The notes below the pieces were generated by a model. It saw only the letters and a list, made by a program, of their open reading frames with translations, was not told the origin of the DNA and did not search any database. This document shows positions 43,057 to 51,199 of a DNA stretch of 64,000 nucleotides, piece by piece (within the stretch, counting starts at the first letter, position 1; every line of letters begins with the position of its first letter). Where the stretch lies: assembly GCA_018716385.1 (NCBI GenBank), contig DVJZ01000048.1, positions 62,001-126,000 on the forward strand, read 5' to 3'. The translations under genes were made by a program, and so were the position numbers. The stretch comes from Candidatus Enterenecus merdae (GTDB taxonomy: Bacteria > Bacillota > Clostridia > Oscillospirales > Oscillospiraceae).

Positions 43057-43941
43057 CTATTTTTCCAGCTGGGGGTCGGCGGGCCGGCCGGCCGCCGAGG
43101 CCAGGGTGTCCTCCAGGGCGTCCAGGTTCAGCCCGCCGCTCCCGGCGTAGCGCACGAAGCGGGAGACCAGAAGGGCTGCCGCTTCGCCGTCCGTGCCCGT
43201 CACCTCAAAGCGGTAGCCGTACCCATCGGTGAGAAAGGACGCCCGCAAAGTCTGGCTGTTTTCCCCCACATACCGGTCGGCGGTCACCTCCAGCTCGCCG
43301 ATCTGGTTGACCACCGACTCCTCGTAGACCAGGCAGGTGGGCGGCAGTTGTCCCAGCGCGAGGTTGACGGTCACATAGTCCTGCGGCCCCTTATAGCCGC
43401 TGAGCACCAGCATCCACAGCCTGCCGTCGGGGTAGACCATGGCATGGCCGGTCAGGGGGTACCCCTCCCAACCCAGGTGGCTGGCGATGGCCGCCTCCCC
43501 GCCCAGCAGGGTCTCCACCTCCGCCTCGGTCAGGTACCGATACGTTACCCCCGCCGGAGGGGCGATGGCCAGGTCTGCCTGCTCCTCCACCGTGCCGTAT
43601 TCCAGGTAGGGTAGGGCATAGTAGGACGTCACCTCACCATTTTCTACCTCATAGCCTCCCAAGGTGGGCGGTTGGGTGCCAGGAGACGCTGACTCCAACA
43701 CGGCGATGTCGGGCTGGGCGCCCTGCACCGCCGTCTCCCCCAAGGCGGTCTGGCTCTCCCCCGCCCCGGCCAGCCGGCTCACTCCCACCCCCCCCAGCCC
43801 CACCGCCAGCGCCAGGGCGGCGGCCAGAGGGGCATACCGCCTCCCGGCCGGCCGTTTGGCCGGGGCCTCCAGCTGGGTCAGCTTCCCATGCAGGGCGTCC
43901 GGCACGGTGATGCGGTCCATATAGTCCAGATAGCGTTTCAT
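43057..43941 (-). CDS. Probable membrane anti-sigma factor of unfamiliar type
   Basis: The 294-residue protein has a short cytoplasmic N-terminus (DYMDRITVPDALHGKLTQLE), one membrane segment (PLAAALALAVGLGGVGVSRL, about residues 42-62) and a large exported domain rich in Tyr and Gly. There is no ZAS zinc finger. It overlaps the upstream ECF sigma gene by 4 bases (ATGA), which makes an anti-sigma role likely by position. The exported domain is not recognised. Confidence 0.65.
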   Translation of the reverse strand: MKRYLDYMDRITVPDALHGKLTQLEAPAKRPAGRRYAPLAAALALAVGLGGVGVSRLAGAGESQTALGETAVQGAQPDIAVLESASPGTQPPTLGGYEVENGEVTSYYALPYLEYGTVEEQADLAIAPPAGVTYRYLTEAEVETLLGGEAAIASHLGWEGYPLTGHAMVYPDGRLWMLVLSGYKGPQDYVTVNLALGQLPPTCLVYEESVVNQIGELEVTADRYVGENSQTLRASFLTDGYGYRFEVTGTDGEAAALLVSRFVRYAGSGGLNLDALEDTLASAAGRPADPQLEK

Positions 43942-44408
43942 GGCTCTTCTCCTTTCAGATACCGGCGCAGGGCCTCTCGGGCCCGGCTGAGATGGGAGCG
44001 CACCGTCCCCGGCCGCTGGCCCAAAATCTGGGCGATCTCCCCGGTGGAGTATCCTTCATAATAGTGCAGGTGCACCGCCGCACGCTGGTTGGCGCTCAGG
44101 GTGAAGATGGCCTCCACCAGCTCCCGCCCCTCCGGGTCTGGGGCCGGGTAGACGTCCAGCAGCTCCACCGTGGGATGGCGCTTTTTGGCTCGCAGCCGGC
44201 TCTTGCAGCCGTTGGCGGTGACCTTGAGCAACCAGGCCTTGGCGTGCTCCCCGTCCCGGAACCGGGGTTGCTTTTCCAGGCAGCGCAGATAGGCGTCCTG
44301 CACCGCATCCTGGGCCTCGTGGGGCTCTTTGAGGATGGCCAGGGCCGCGCGGAACAGGGTATTTTCATATCTTGTCACAAGCTCTTCCAACCGGTTGGTC
44401 TGTTCCAC
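43938..44408 (-). CDS. ECF-type RNA polymerase sigma factor
   Basis: The 156-residue protein has region 2 (YENTLFRAALAILKEPHEAQDAVQDAYLRCLEK, AWLLKVTANGCKSRLRAK) and region 4 (LSANQRAAVHLHYYEGYSTGEIAQIL, GTVRSHLSRAREALRRYL). It is translationally coupled to the membrane protein downstream, its likely anti-sigma factor. This is the second ECF pair in the window and differs from the one at 7.2 kb in partner type. Confidence 0.93.
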   Translation of the reverse strand: MEQTNRLEELVTRYENTLFRAALAILKEPHEAQDAVQDAYLRCLEKQPRFRDGEHAKAWLLKVTANGCKSRLRAKKRHPTVELLDVYPAPDPEGRELVEAIFTLSANQRAAVHLHYYEGYSTGEIAQILGQRPGTVRSHLSRAREALRRYLKGEEP

Positions 44409-44480
44409 ACTTCGCCCTCCTCTCCACCCTATACACGCCCCAGCAGGGCAAATGGTTGCACCGGGACTGGTCCCGCACGC

Positions 44481-44515
44481 AAAAACCCGCCTCGCCGGAA
44501 TTCCAGCGAGGCGGG
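44481..44515 (-). terminator. Terminator of hpf
   Basis: On the minus strand CCCGCCTCGC pairs with GCGAGGCGGG and is followed by TTTTT, 20 bases after the hpf stop. Confidence 0.85.
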
Positions 44516-44534
44516 GAACTATTCCTGAGACCGG

Positions 44535-45077
44535 TCAGCCTTCGTCCTCAATCAGGCCGAAGCCGCCGTTGTTGCGCCGGTACACCACGCAAAAGCGCCC
44601 GCCTTCCTCGTTCTTGAAGGCAAAGAAGGTGTGGCCCAGCAGCTCCATCTGGAGGATGGCCTCATCCACCGTCATGGGCTTGAGGGGGAAGCGCTTGGCC
44701 CGTACCACCTCAAACTCCCGCTCCTCCCCATCGGGCACGAAGCTGGATAGTTCTTCCTCAGGGACGCTGCGGGCAAAGGCGTCCTGGCGCAGCCGCTTTT
44801 CCAGCCGGGTCTTGTGCTTGCGCAGCTGCCGTTCCAGGGCGGTCACCGCCCCGTCGATGGACGCGAACATATCCGAGGTGCTCTCCGCCACCCGCAGGAT
44901 CGTCCCCCCTGCCCGGACGGTCAGCTCCACCTTGTTGCGATCCTTTTCCACGCTGAACACCAGGTTGACCTCCGGCTCCGTCCGGAAGTAACGCTCCAGC
45001 TTGCCTACCTTCTTCTCCGCATAGCGGTGCACCGATTTGGGCAGGTCAACCTTCTTCTCCGTAAACGTAAACTTCAT
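44535..45077 (-). CDS. hpf: Long-form ribosome hibernation promoting factor
   Basis: The 180-residue protein has the N-terminal S30AE/YfiA domain (VHRYAEKKVGKLERYF, VELTVRAGGTILRVAESTSDMFASIDGAVTALERQLRKHK) and the C-terminal dimerisation domain (VVRAKRFPLKPMTVDEAILQMELLGHTFFAFKNEE, CVVYRRNNGGFGLIE). Long HPF joins 70S ribosomes into inactive 100S pairs in stationary phase. AAGGAGCTGAGCAG precedes ATG 45077. It appears monocistronic. Confidence 0.96.
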   Translation of the reverse strand: MKFTFTEKKVDLPKSVHRYAEKKVGKLERYFRTEPEVNLVFSVEKDRNKVELTVRAGGTILRVAESTSDMFASIDGAVTALERQLRKHKTRLEKRLRQDAFARSVPEEELSSFVPDGEEREFEVVRAKRFPLKPMTVDEAILQMELLGHTFFAFKNEEGGRFCVVYRRNNGGFGLIEDEG

Positions 45078-45212
45078 CTGCTCAGCTCCTTCCGCCCCCT
45101 AAGGGGCGCAGCGTTGGGAACGGCCCCGTTCCCTGTCATTAGGATAACACAACTTTCCAGATTGCGCCACAAGTTTATGGGTCTTTCCCAAAAATTTTCA
45201 CACCTTGGCCCC

Positions 45213-46058
45213 TCACAGCTGCCGGTGAGCGTGCCGGGTGACGTGACAGCCCAGGTTGACCGCGCAGGGCAGCCCCGCGATGTGGGTGGGCCAGGGCAGG
45301 ATGGCCACCGACAGGGCGGTGGCCACGCCCCCCAGCCCCTGGGGGCCGATGCCCAAGGCGTTGATGCGCTCCAGCAAGCGCTGCTCCATCTCCCGGTAGA
45401 GCGGATCCTCGCTCCACGTCCCCGCCGGGCGCAGCAGGGCCCGCTTGGCCAGCTGGGCCGCCAGTTCGGAGGTGCCCCCCAGCCCCACTCCCACCACAAT
45501 GGGCGGGCAGGGGTTGGAGCCGGCCTGGGAGACGCACTCCACGATGAAGTCCTCCACCTCCCGCTGGCCCACCGAGGGATTGAACATCTTCAACTTGGTC
45601 ATATTCTCGCTGCCAAAGCCCTTGGGCGCCACGGTGATGTCCACCCGCTCCCCGGGCACCATGCGCAGGTGCAGCACGGCGGGGGTATTGTTCTGGGTGT
45701 TCACCCGGCGCAGGGGGTCATCTACCACCGACAGGCGCAGGCACCCCTCCACATAGCCCCGGGCCACCCCGTCGTTCACCGCCTGCTCCAGGCTGCCCCC
45801 GGTCAGGTGGCAGTCCTGCCCCCAGTCCAGAAAGACCACCGCCATGCCGGTGTCCTGGCAGATGGGCAGCCCCTGCTCCTGGGCAAAAGTATAGTTGGCC
45901 TGGATGTCCTCTAAGACTGCCTGTCCCACCGGAGAGGACTCCCGGGCCCGGGCCGCGCCGATGGCCTGGCGCAAATCCTGGGGCAGGGTGGTGTTGGCCG
46001 TGATGCACAGCTCCCGCACTGCGTCGGACAGGGCCGCCGCCTGGATCTCTCGGATCAT
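45213..46058 (-). CDS. Class I fumarase/tartrate dehydratase alpha subunit (orphan)
   Basis: The 281-residue protein is the alpha (N-terminal) half of a two-subunit, oxygen-sensitive 4Fe-4S hydrolyase. Cluster cysteines are in PICQDTGM, SNPCPPIVVGVGLGGT and IAGLPCAVNLGCH. Such enzymes interconvert fumarate and malate, or act on tartrate, and need a beta subunit of about 180 residues. No beta gene is adjacent: the next gene downstream is hpf. Its ATG overlaps the stop of an amidohydrolase gene (ATGA), a coupling I do not recognise. Confidence 0.9.
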   Translation of the reverse strand: MIREIQAAALSDAVRELCITANTTLPQDLRQAIGAARARESSPVGQAVLEDIQANYTFAQEQGLPICQDTGMAVVFLDWGQDCHLTGGSLEQAVNDGVARGYVEGCLRLSVVDDPLRRVNTQNNTPAVLHLRMVPGERVDITVAPKGFGSENMTKLKMFNPSVGQREVEDFIVECVSQAGSNPCPPIVVGVGLGGTSELAAQLAKRALLRPAGTWSEDPLYREMEQRLLERINALGIGPQGLGGVATALSVAILPWPTHIAGLPCAVNLGCHVTRHAHRQL

Positions 46059-47221
46059 GTCCGCTCCACCTCCCGCCCGTCGATGAGCACATGGGTCACC
46101 CGGCTGCGCCAGTCCAGGGGGTGGCCGTCCATCACCACCACGTCCCCGTCCTTGCCTGGGGTCAGGGAGCCCAGACGGTCCCCTATCCCGGCGATGCACG
46201 CGGCGTTGATGGTCACCGCCGCCAGTGCCTCCTCCTCGTCCATGCCCGCCTTGGCGGCCAGGGCGGCGCACAGCAGCAGGTGCTGGATGGGGGTCTCCGG
46301 GTGGTCGGTACAGATGGCCACCTGCACTCCGGCCCGGGCCAGGATGGCGGTGTTCTCCATGGTCAAATTGGCCAGCTCCGGCTTGGAGCGGTCGGTGAGG
46401 ATGGGTCCGGTGATCACCGGCACCCCCTCCTTGGCAAGGTAGTCGGCGATCAGATAGCCCTCGGTGCCGTGGACCAGCACGCACTCCAGCCCGAACTCCC
46501 GGGCCAGGCGGATGGCCGTCACCATGTCGTCAGCCCGGTGGGCGTGGAAGTGGGCGGCCAGCTTGCCCGCCATCACCGGTCGCAGGGCGTCCAGCTTGGC
46601 GTCAAACTCCGGCCCGTCCTCCTCCTGGCTGGCCTGGGCCCGCTCCCAGCGCAGGTGGTAGTCCAGGGCCCGGGTCAGGCTCTCCCGGATGAGGGCGGCG
46701 GTGGCCATGCGGGTCACGGGGCCGCCCCCCTGTTTGCGGTGGGCCCCCTTGGGGTTCTCCCCCAGGGCAAACTTCATGGCCGCCGGGGCGCGCACCACCA
46801 TCCGGTCGGCCACCCGCCCCGTGGTCTTGAGCAGGACGGACTGGCCGCTGATGGGGTTGGTGGAGCCCGGCCCGGTGAGCAAGCAAGTCACCCCGGCCTG
46901 ACGGGCCTCCCGGAAGTAGTCGTCCAGGGGATTGACCCCGTCCAGGGCCCGCAGGTGGGGCGTGCAGGGGTCACAGGTCTCGTTCAGGTCGTCCCCCTCC
47001 ACCCCCATCCCGGCCCCGTACAGGCCCACATGACAGTGGATGTCCAGCAGGCCGGGCAGCACATGGCCCCCCCTGGCGTCCAGGATCTGCTCCTGCTCGG
47101 CGCCGGCGGGCAGCTGGCTCATGTGACCCACGGCCTGGATCCGCTCTCCCTGGAGCTGGACGAAGCCGCTGTCGATGGCCTCGCCATCCATGGTGTGAAT
47201 GGTGCCGTTGAGAATCAGCAT
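46055..47221 (-). CDS. Amidohydrolase-family protein
   Basis: The 388-residue metal-dependent hydrolase has LPGLLDIHCHVGLYG (HxH metal site), a conserved AAMKFALGENPKGAHRKQ segment with the bridging-type lysine, HFHAHRADDM, VLVHGTEGYLI and ICTDHPETP (metal aspartate). It is related to imidazolonepropionase-like amidohydrolases; substrate unknown. ATG 47221 is preferred over 47242 because the latter reads through GAGGGAAGGGAG. It is translationally coupled to the fumarase alpha gene. Confidence 0.85.
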   Translation of the reverse strand: MLILNGTIHTMDGEAIDSGFVQLQGERIQAVGHMSQLPAGAEQEQILDARGGHVLPGLLDIHCHVGLYGAGMGVEGDDLNETCDPCTPHLRALDGVNPLDDYFREARQAGVTCLLTGPGSTNPISGQSVLLKTTGRVADRMVVRAPAAMKFALGENPKGAHRKQGGGPVTRMATAALIRESLTRALDYHLRWERAQASQEEDGPEFDAKLDALRPVMAGKLAAHFHAHRADDMVTAIRLAREFGLECVLVHGTEGYLIADYLAKEGVPVITGPILTDRSKPELANLTMENTAILARAGVQVAICTDHPETPIQHLLLCAALAAKAGMDEEEALAAVTINAACIAGIGDRLGSLTPGKDGDVVVMDGHPLDWRSRVTHVLIDGREVERT

Positions 47222-47260
47222 CTCCCTTCCCTCTTTCGACAAAGCTCCCGTCTGGAGCTG

Positions 47261-47383
47261 TGCTATACTGGCCGTGCGGTGAACGCCGCGGCATGGGCCA
47301 CGCCCATGCGGTCATTCCATTCTCCCGCGCGACAAGACCTTTGGGCGCTTTCCCGGCCTGGCCGGGGAGGCGCCGCTTTTTTG
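47261..47383 (+). ncRNA. Candidate small RNA between two minus-strand genes
   Basis: An extended -10, TGCTATACT (47261-47269), would start a + strand transcript near 47276. It contains a stem GCATGGGC/GCCCATGC (about 47291-47310) and ends in a stem GGCGC...CCCGGCC/GGCCGGG...GCGCC followed by GCTTTTTT (to about 47382), a good terminator. No reading frame of note lies in it. The -35 area holds an inverted repeat (AGCTCCC/GGAGCT). No known RNA family was recognised. Confidence 0.3.
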
Positions 47384-47405
47384 TCCCCGCAGAACCTATA
47401 GGGCA

Positions 47406-47436
47406 GAAAAACGGGGCGGGCTTACGCCCGCCCCGT
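47406..47436 (-). terminator. Terminator of the yabP-yabQ-divIC-S1 operon
   Basis: On the minus strand ACGGGGCGGGC pairs with GCCCGCCCCGT and is followed by TTTTT, shortly after the S1 gene stop. Confidence 0.85.
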
Positions 47437-47444
47437 CAGAGCGC

Positions 47445-47909
47445 TCACCTGCGGCCCCTGCGGCTGCCCCGCTTCTCGGTCATATGCAGTTCAGACAACT
47501 TGCTGTCCGAGCTGGCCATGAACTGTTTGAGCCGGTCCTCAAAGCTGGCCGGGCCCTTGGGCTGGACCGGGTCGCCCTGAAAGGCGGAACCCGGCCTACG
47601 CCCCGGTCCACGGCGCTCCCCAGCCGGCGGGCCACCGGGCCGATGGGGGCCGCCCCGCTCCTGGCGGGGGGGCGGCGGCAGCGCCTGCTTGATCGACAGG
47701 TTGATCCGATTGCTCTGGTCAATGCCGATCACCTTGACGGTCACCGTCTGTCCCTCGGCCAGATGGTCGTGGACATCGTTGACGTAGGAGTAGGCAATCT
47801 CCGAGATATGTACCAGCCCGGAGCGGTTATCCGGCAGCGACACAAAGGCGCCGAACTTGGTGATCCCGCTCACTTTCCCCTCCAAAACAGAACCAACTTC
47901 AAACCCCAT
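47445..47909 (-). CDS. S1 RNA-binding domain protein (YabR-like)
   Basis: The 154-residue protein begins with an S1 domain (VGSVLEGKVSGITKFGAFVSLPDNRSGLVHISEIAYSYV-type, residues about 1-75), followed by a Pro/Gly/Arg-rich disordered stretch and a basic tail (KRGSRRGRR). It lies right after divIC, as yabR does in Bacillus subtilis. It probably binds RNA or ribosomes. Function in division or sporulation is not established. Confidence 0.88.
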   Translation of the reverse strand: MGFEVGSVLEGKVSGITKFGAFVSLPDNRSGLVHISEIAYSYVNDVHDHLAEGQTVTVKVIGIDQSNRINLSIKQALPPPPRQERGGPHRPGGPPAGERRGPGRRPGSAFQGDPVQPKGPASFEDRLKQFMASSDSKLSELHMTEKRGSRRGRR

Positions 47910-47944
47910 AAACCGTTTTGTTCCCTCTCCCTGTGCGTTTTTGT

Positions 47945-48223
47945 TTAGTAGGACGTGTCGATGAACTCGATCTCATCCGGCGCCAGAAGCCCCAACATGA
48001 CCCGGGCGATGTTGGCCAGGTAGTCCGGGTCATCGCTGTTTGCGATGCTGTCTGCCAAAGCGGCGTTTTCCTCCTGCTGCTCCTGCACCCGCACGCCCAG
48101 CGCGTCCCGCTCCTCCTGGGCCTTGCGCAGTTGGCCTTGCAGGGACAGCAGCGCCGTGGCGCACGCGGCCAGCAGGATCAGGATCAGCACCTTGGTCCCA
48201 ATGCCCGCTCGTTTGAGCTTCAT
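47945..48223 (-). CDS. divIC: Septum formation initiator (DivIC/FtsB-like)
   Basis: The 92-residue protein has a short basic N-terminus, one membrane segment (VLILILLAACATALLSL), a coiled coil (LRKAQEERDALGVRVQEQQEENAALADSI-like, residues about 38-70) and a C-terminal region with DPDYLANIARVMLGLLAPDEIEFID, as in DivIC. It is a divisome component. ATG 48223 follows GAGCGAGGGAAG; the ATG at 48256 reads through that site. Its gene overlaps the unshifted yabQ frame by almost 200 bases. Confidence 0.9.
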   Translation of the reverse strand: MKLKRAGIGTKVLILILLAACATALLSLQGQLRKAQEERDALGVRVQEQQEENAALADSIANSDDPDYLANIARVMLGLLAPDEIEFIDTSY

Positions 48224-48695
48224 CTTCCCTCGCTCCCTTCCCCGCGTCTGCCGCAAAATGATGTATCACGTTTATTTTATACCAATCCAGCCAATTTTGA
48301 AAGTGTTTTTTTCGCTTTTTCAAAAATTTTTTTGTCTGCCGTCCCGCCTGTCTGGCCGGAGCGGTGGCCAAGCGGCCCAGTGCGGCCAGCCCTCCCGCCG
48401 CCCACATCAGCAGCGGCAACGTCAGCCGGCTCAGGGTGAGCAGGTAGGCCGTCCCCCCCAGCAGCAGGGCGGCCACATGGAACACCTGGATCTGCCCATC
48501 TCCTCGGGTCAGGGCAAAGGCAAACAGCAGCACGGTGGTCCCCAGCCAAAACAGCAAGTCCAGGCCAAAGGCCAGCCAGCGCTTGCCAAACTGCCGGCGC
48601 AGCGCCCGCAGCCCATCGTACACAAACCCCAGCGCACCGCCCGCCAGCACCGCCTGACCAAAGGCCGCCGCCTGGGCCAGGATGTCCACCCCCAT
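48030..48695 (-). CDS. yabQ: Spore cortex biosynthesis protein YabQ, with a probable -1 frameshift near its end
   Basis: The first 140 residues fit YabQ: GGALGFVYDGLRALRRQFGK, FGLDLLFWLGTTVLLFAFAL, FHVAALLLGGTAYLLTLS and a lysine-rich stretch. The unshifted frame then continues 194 bases into divIC and encodes an Ala/Gly/Arg-rich tail without family likeness. Two A7 runs lie just before the divergence (about 48307-48335, minus strand). A -1 shift at the second gives KKTLSKLAGLV and a stop at 48277, before divIC. So the true gene end is probably 48277, through slippage or a sequencing length error. YabQ is a membrane protein needed for cortex formation. Confidence 0.75.
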   Translation of the reverse strand: MGVDILAQAAAFGQAVLAGGALGFVYDGLRALRRQFGKRWLAFGLDLLFWLGTTVLLFAFALTRGDGQIQVFHVAALLLGGTAYLLTLSRLTLPLLMWAAGGLAALGRLATAPARQAGRQTKKFLKKRKKHFQNWLDWYKINVIHHFAADAGKGAREDEAQTSGHWDQGADPDPAGRVRHGAAVPARPTAQGPGGAGRAGRAGAGAAGGKRRFGRQHRKQR

Positions 48696-48699
48696 GGCT

Positions 48700-48981
48700 T
48701 CAGCGCAGCAGCCGGGAGAAAAAGCCGCCCCGGCCTCCGGCCTGGTCGTCCTCATAGGTGATGGCGTCGATCTCCCCCTCCACCTTCAGATCCCCGCCGT
48801 CCAGGGACAGCTTCTCAATGTGCAGGTTCTCCCCTGACACCACCATGGTGCCCCGGGAGGTGGACAGCACGATGGTGCTCTCGTCAAATCGCTCCACGTC
48901 CTCCACACCGGACACCGTCAGGCTGCGCCGCTCCTCCAGCGTCACGTGGTGGGGGGCGCCCCCTCCGTTCTCATATCCCAT
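48700..48981 (-). CDS. yabP: Sporulation protein YabP
   Basis: The 93-residue protein matches YabP: HHVTLEERRSLTVSGVEDVERFDESTIVLSTSRGTMVVSGENLHIEKLSLDGGDLKVEGEI-type beta-rich core. It starts the yabP-yabQ-divIC-S1 run, four bases before yabQ, in the order known from Bacillus subtilis. It is needed for the sporulation programme. AAAGGAGTTGG precedes ATG 48981. Confidence 0.95.
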   Translation of the reverse strand: MGYENGGGAPHHVTLEERRSLTVSGVEDVERFDESTIVLSTSRGTMVVSGENLHIEKLSLDGGDLKVEGEIDAITYEDDQAGGRGGFFSRLLR

Positions 48982-49059
48982 TTTGGGCCAACTCCTTTCC
49001 GTGGATGGTCTGCCCTACCATCCTATGGAGTTTGTCCCGGGGATATGTCCCCCCCGCGG

Positions 49060-50184
49060 CTATTTCTCCTCCGCCCCTCCGGCCCGGGCGCGCAGGTCCT
49101 GCCGGAGCAGGGTGTAGAGCACCGCGGTGATGGGCACGCTGATCACCAATCCCACAAAGCCCAGCAGGCTGCTGCCCACCGTCACCGCCGCCAGCACCCA
49201 AATGCCGGGCAGGCCCAGGGAAGTACCCACCACCTTGGGGTAGATGAGGTTGCCCTCCAGCTGCTGGAGCACCACCAGGAAGATCAGGAACCACACCGCC
49301 TGCATGGGGTCGATCATCACCAGCAGCACCACCGCCACGATGGCCCCGATATAGGCCCCCGCCACCGGGATGAGGGCGGACACGCCGATGATCACCGAGA
49401 TCAGCGGGGCGTAGTCAAACTGGAACACGCACATGCCCACAAAGCACAGGCAGCCCAGGATGCACGCCTCGGTCACCTGGCCGGTGACATAGCGGGTGAA
49501 GGTCTGGGCGGTCAGCCGGGCCACGGCCAGGAAGGGCTCCACCATCTTCCGGGGCAGATAGGTCACCACCACCCGCCGGCACTGGGCCAGCAGGCGGGGC
49601 GCGCCGGAGAGCATATACACCGAGAACACCACCGCCAGCACCCCGGTGACCACCGCCGACACCACCACGCCGGTGGCGGAGATGACGTGGGGCATGGTCT
49701 CTGTCAGCAACTCCAGGGCCCGGGAGAGCACGCTGTTCAGATCATCAAAGGCCCCCATCACGTCCAGGTCGGCCAGGCTGTCCAGCTCCAGCCGCTCCAC
49801 CACCATGTCAAACAGCTGCTGGAAGTTGGCCCCATAGGTGCCCAGATTGTTCACCAGCCGCTCCAGGCTCTTGATGAGCTCGGGCACCACCAGGGACACC
49901 ACCACCCCCAGAAAGGCCAGCAGGATCACATAGGAGGTGGCCACCGCCAGCGGCCGGGCCGCCCGGACCGCCCGGGTGGGCAGGCGCTGGGCATACAGCC
50001 GAGCGAAGAAGTTGCACGGCTGGTGGAGCACAAAGGCGATGGCAAAACCGATGAACAGCGGCTCAAAGGCGGCCAGCACACCGCCCACCCAGCCCCACAC
50101 CGCGTCCAGCTTGACCAGGAAGGCCACCAGCACCACGGCAAAGGTAATCAGCAGGATCAACTGGCGAAACAGCTTCCGATCCAT
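49060..50184 (-). CDS. AI-2E-family membrane transporter
   Basis: The 374-residue protein has about eight membrane segments in the AI-2E/UPF0118 pattern: FIGFAIAFVLHQP, VVSLVVPELIKSLERLVNNL, a long amphipathic middle, SVIIGVSALIPVAGAYIGAI with the family PxxG motif, and QQLEGNLIYPKVVGTSLGLPGIWVL. Family members export small molecules or act as sodium/proton antiporters; the substrate is not predictable. ATG 50184 is chosen after GGGGAGGGGCGAC; the ATG at 50199 reads through that site. Confidence 0.9.
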   Translation of the reverse strand: MDRKLFRQLILLITFAVVLVAFLVKLDAVWGWVGGVLAAFEPLFIGFAIAFVLHQPCNFFARLYAQRLPTRAVRAARPLAVATSYVILLAFLGVVVSLVVPELIKSLERLVNNLGTYGANFQQLFDMVVERLELDSLADLDVMGAFDDLNSVLSRALELLTETMPHVISATGVVVSAVVTGVLAVVFSVYMLSGAPRLLAQCRRVVVTYLPRKMVEPFLAVARLTAQTFTRYVTGQVTEACILGCLCFVGMCVFQFDYAPLISVIIGVSALIPVAGAYIGAIVAVVLLVMIDPMQAVWFLIFLVVLQQLEGNLIYPKVVGTSLGLPGIWVLAAVTVGSSLLGFVGLVISVPITAVLYTLLRQDLRARAGGAEEK

Positions 50185-50306
50185 GTCGCCCCTCCCCATG
50201 GCCCGCCGCCATCCCGGCGGGGGCCTGTTTTATCCCCTTCAGTCTAACATCCCGCCGGCCCGCCGTCAAATGAAGATTCCTTGAAGATTCGACCCGGTTC
50301 CCCCGG

Positions 50307-51197
50307 TCAGAAGGGCGCGCGTACATCGTCCCCACGGGCCTGCTCAAAGTTGCGCTGCTTCTTGCGCTCCGAAGCCCGTTCCAGCATGGCCGCCAACCCC
50401 TCCCGGTCTCCAGCCTGGATGGCCAGGCGGTAGGCCCGCAGGCGCTGTTCCAGCTGGTCCACCACCCGGCACAGAGCGGGGGCATTGAGGGTAAACAGCT
50501 GGGTCCACAAGGGCACGTCCAGGGCGGCTACCCGGGTGCAATCCCGGAAGGAGCCCCCCTCAAACCCCATGCAGGAGAACAGTTCCTCATTGTCGCATAC
50601 CGACAGGGCGATGACGTGCATGAGCTGGCTGGTATAGGCGATCATCTCGTCGTGGCGCTGGCAGGTGGTGCGCACCACGTCCCGGAACTGGCAGTGGGCC
50701 GCCATGCGCTCCAACAGCGCCAGGTGTTCCGGGGTGCTGTCCTGCCCGGGGGTGATGATGAAGTGGGTGTTACGAAACAGGGTGGCCTCGGCGTTGTCGA
50801 TGCCGGACACCTCCTTGCCCGCCATGGGATGGCAGCCGATGAAGTCCACCGTAGGAGGCAGGCACCGGGCCGCCTGCTGGATGGCGGTTTTGACCCCGCA
50901 CACGTCCAACACTAAGCTGCCCGGGCGGAACCGGTCCCGGTTGTCCCACAAAAAATCCATGATGCCCTGGGGATCTTGGGCCAGGATGACCACATCCGAC
51001 TGGGACAGCTCCCCGGCCGGGTCAAAGCTCAGCCGTTGGGCCACGGCCCGGGCCTGCGCCTTGTCATAGGTAGCCTGGGAACGCACCGCCCCCACCACCA
51101 GGTAGTCCTCAAAGCCCTGCAAGGCCAGGGCCAGGGAGCCGCCGATCAGGCCCAGGCCCACGATCAGGATCTGCTTTTGCCGCCGTGGTCCGTCCAT
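50307..51197 (-). CDS. tyrA: Prephenate dehydrogenase
   Basis: The 296-residue protein oxidises prephenate to 4-hydroxyphenylpyruvate for tyrosine synthesis. It has the NAD site ILIVGLGLIGGSLALAL, VDFIGCHPMAGKEVSGIDNA, the catalytic-type histidines in HPMAG and SQLMHVIALSV, and GFEGGSFRDCTRVA. No ACT domain is present, so feedback may be weak or absent. It follows aroF by 2 bases (ATG 51197, GGGAGG 7 bases upstream), so both are under the aro leader attenuator. Confidence 0.93.
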   Translation of the reverse strand: MDGPRRQKQILIVGLGLIGGSLALALQGFEDYLVVGAVRSQATYDKAQARAVAQRLSFDPAGELSQSDVVILAQDPQGIMDFLWDNRDRFRPGSLVLDVCGVKTAIQQAARCLPPTVDFIGCHPMAGKEVSGIDNAEATLFRNTHFIITPGQDSTPEHLALLERMAAHCQFRDVVRTTCQRHDEMIAYTSQLMHVIALSVCDNEELFSCMGFEGGSFRDCTRVAALDVPLWTQLFTLNAPALCRVVDQLEQRLRAYRLAIQAGDREGLAAMLERASERKKQRNFEQARGDDVRAPF

Positions 51198-51199
51198 GC

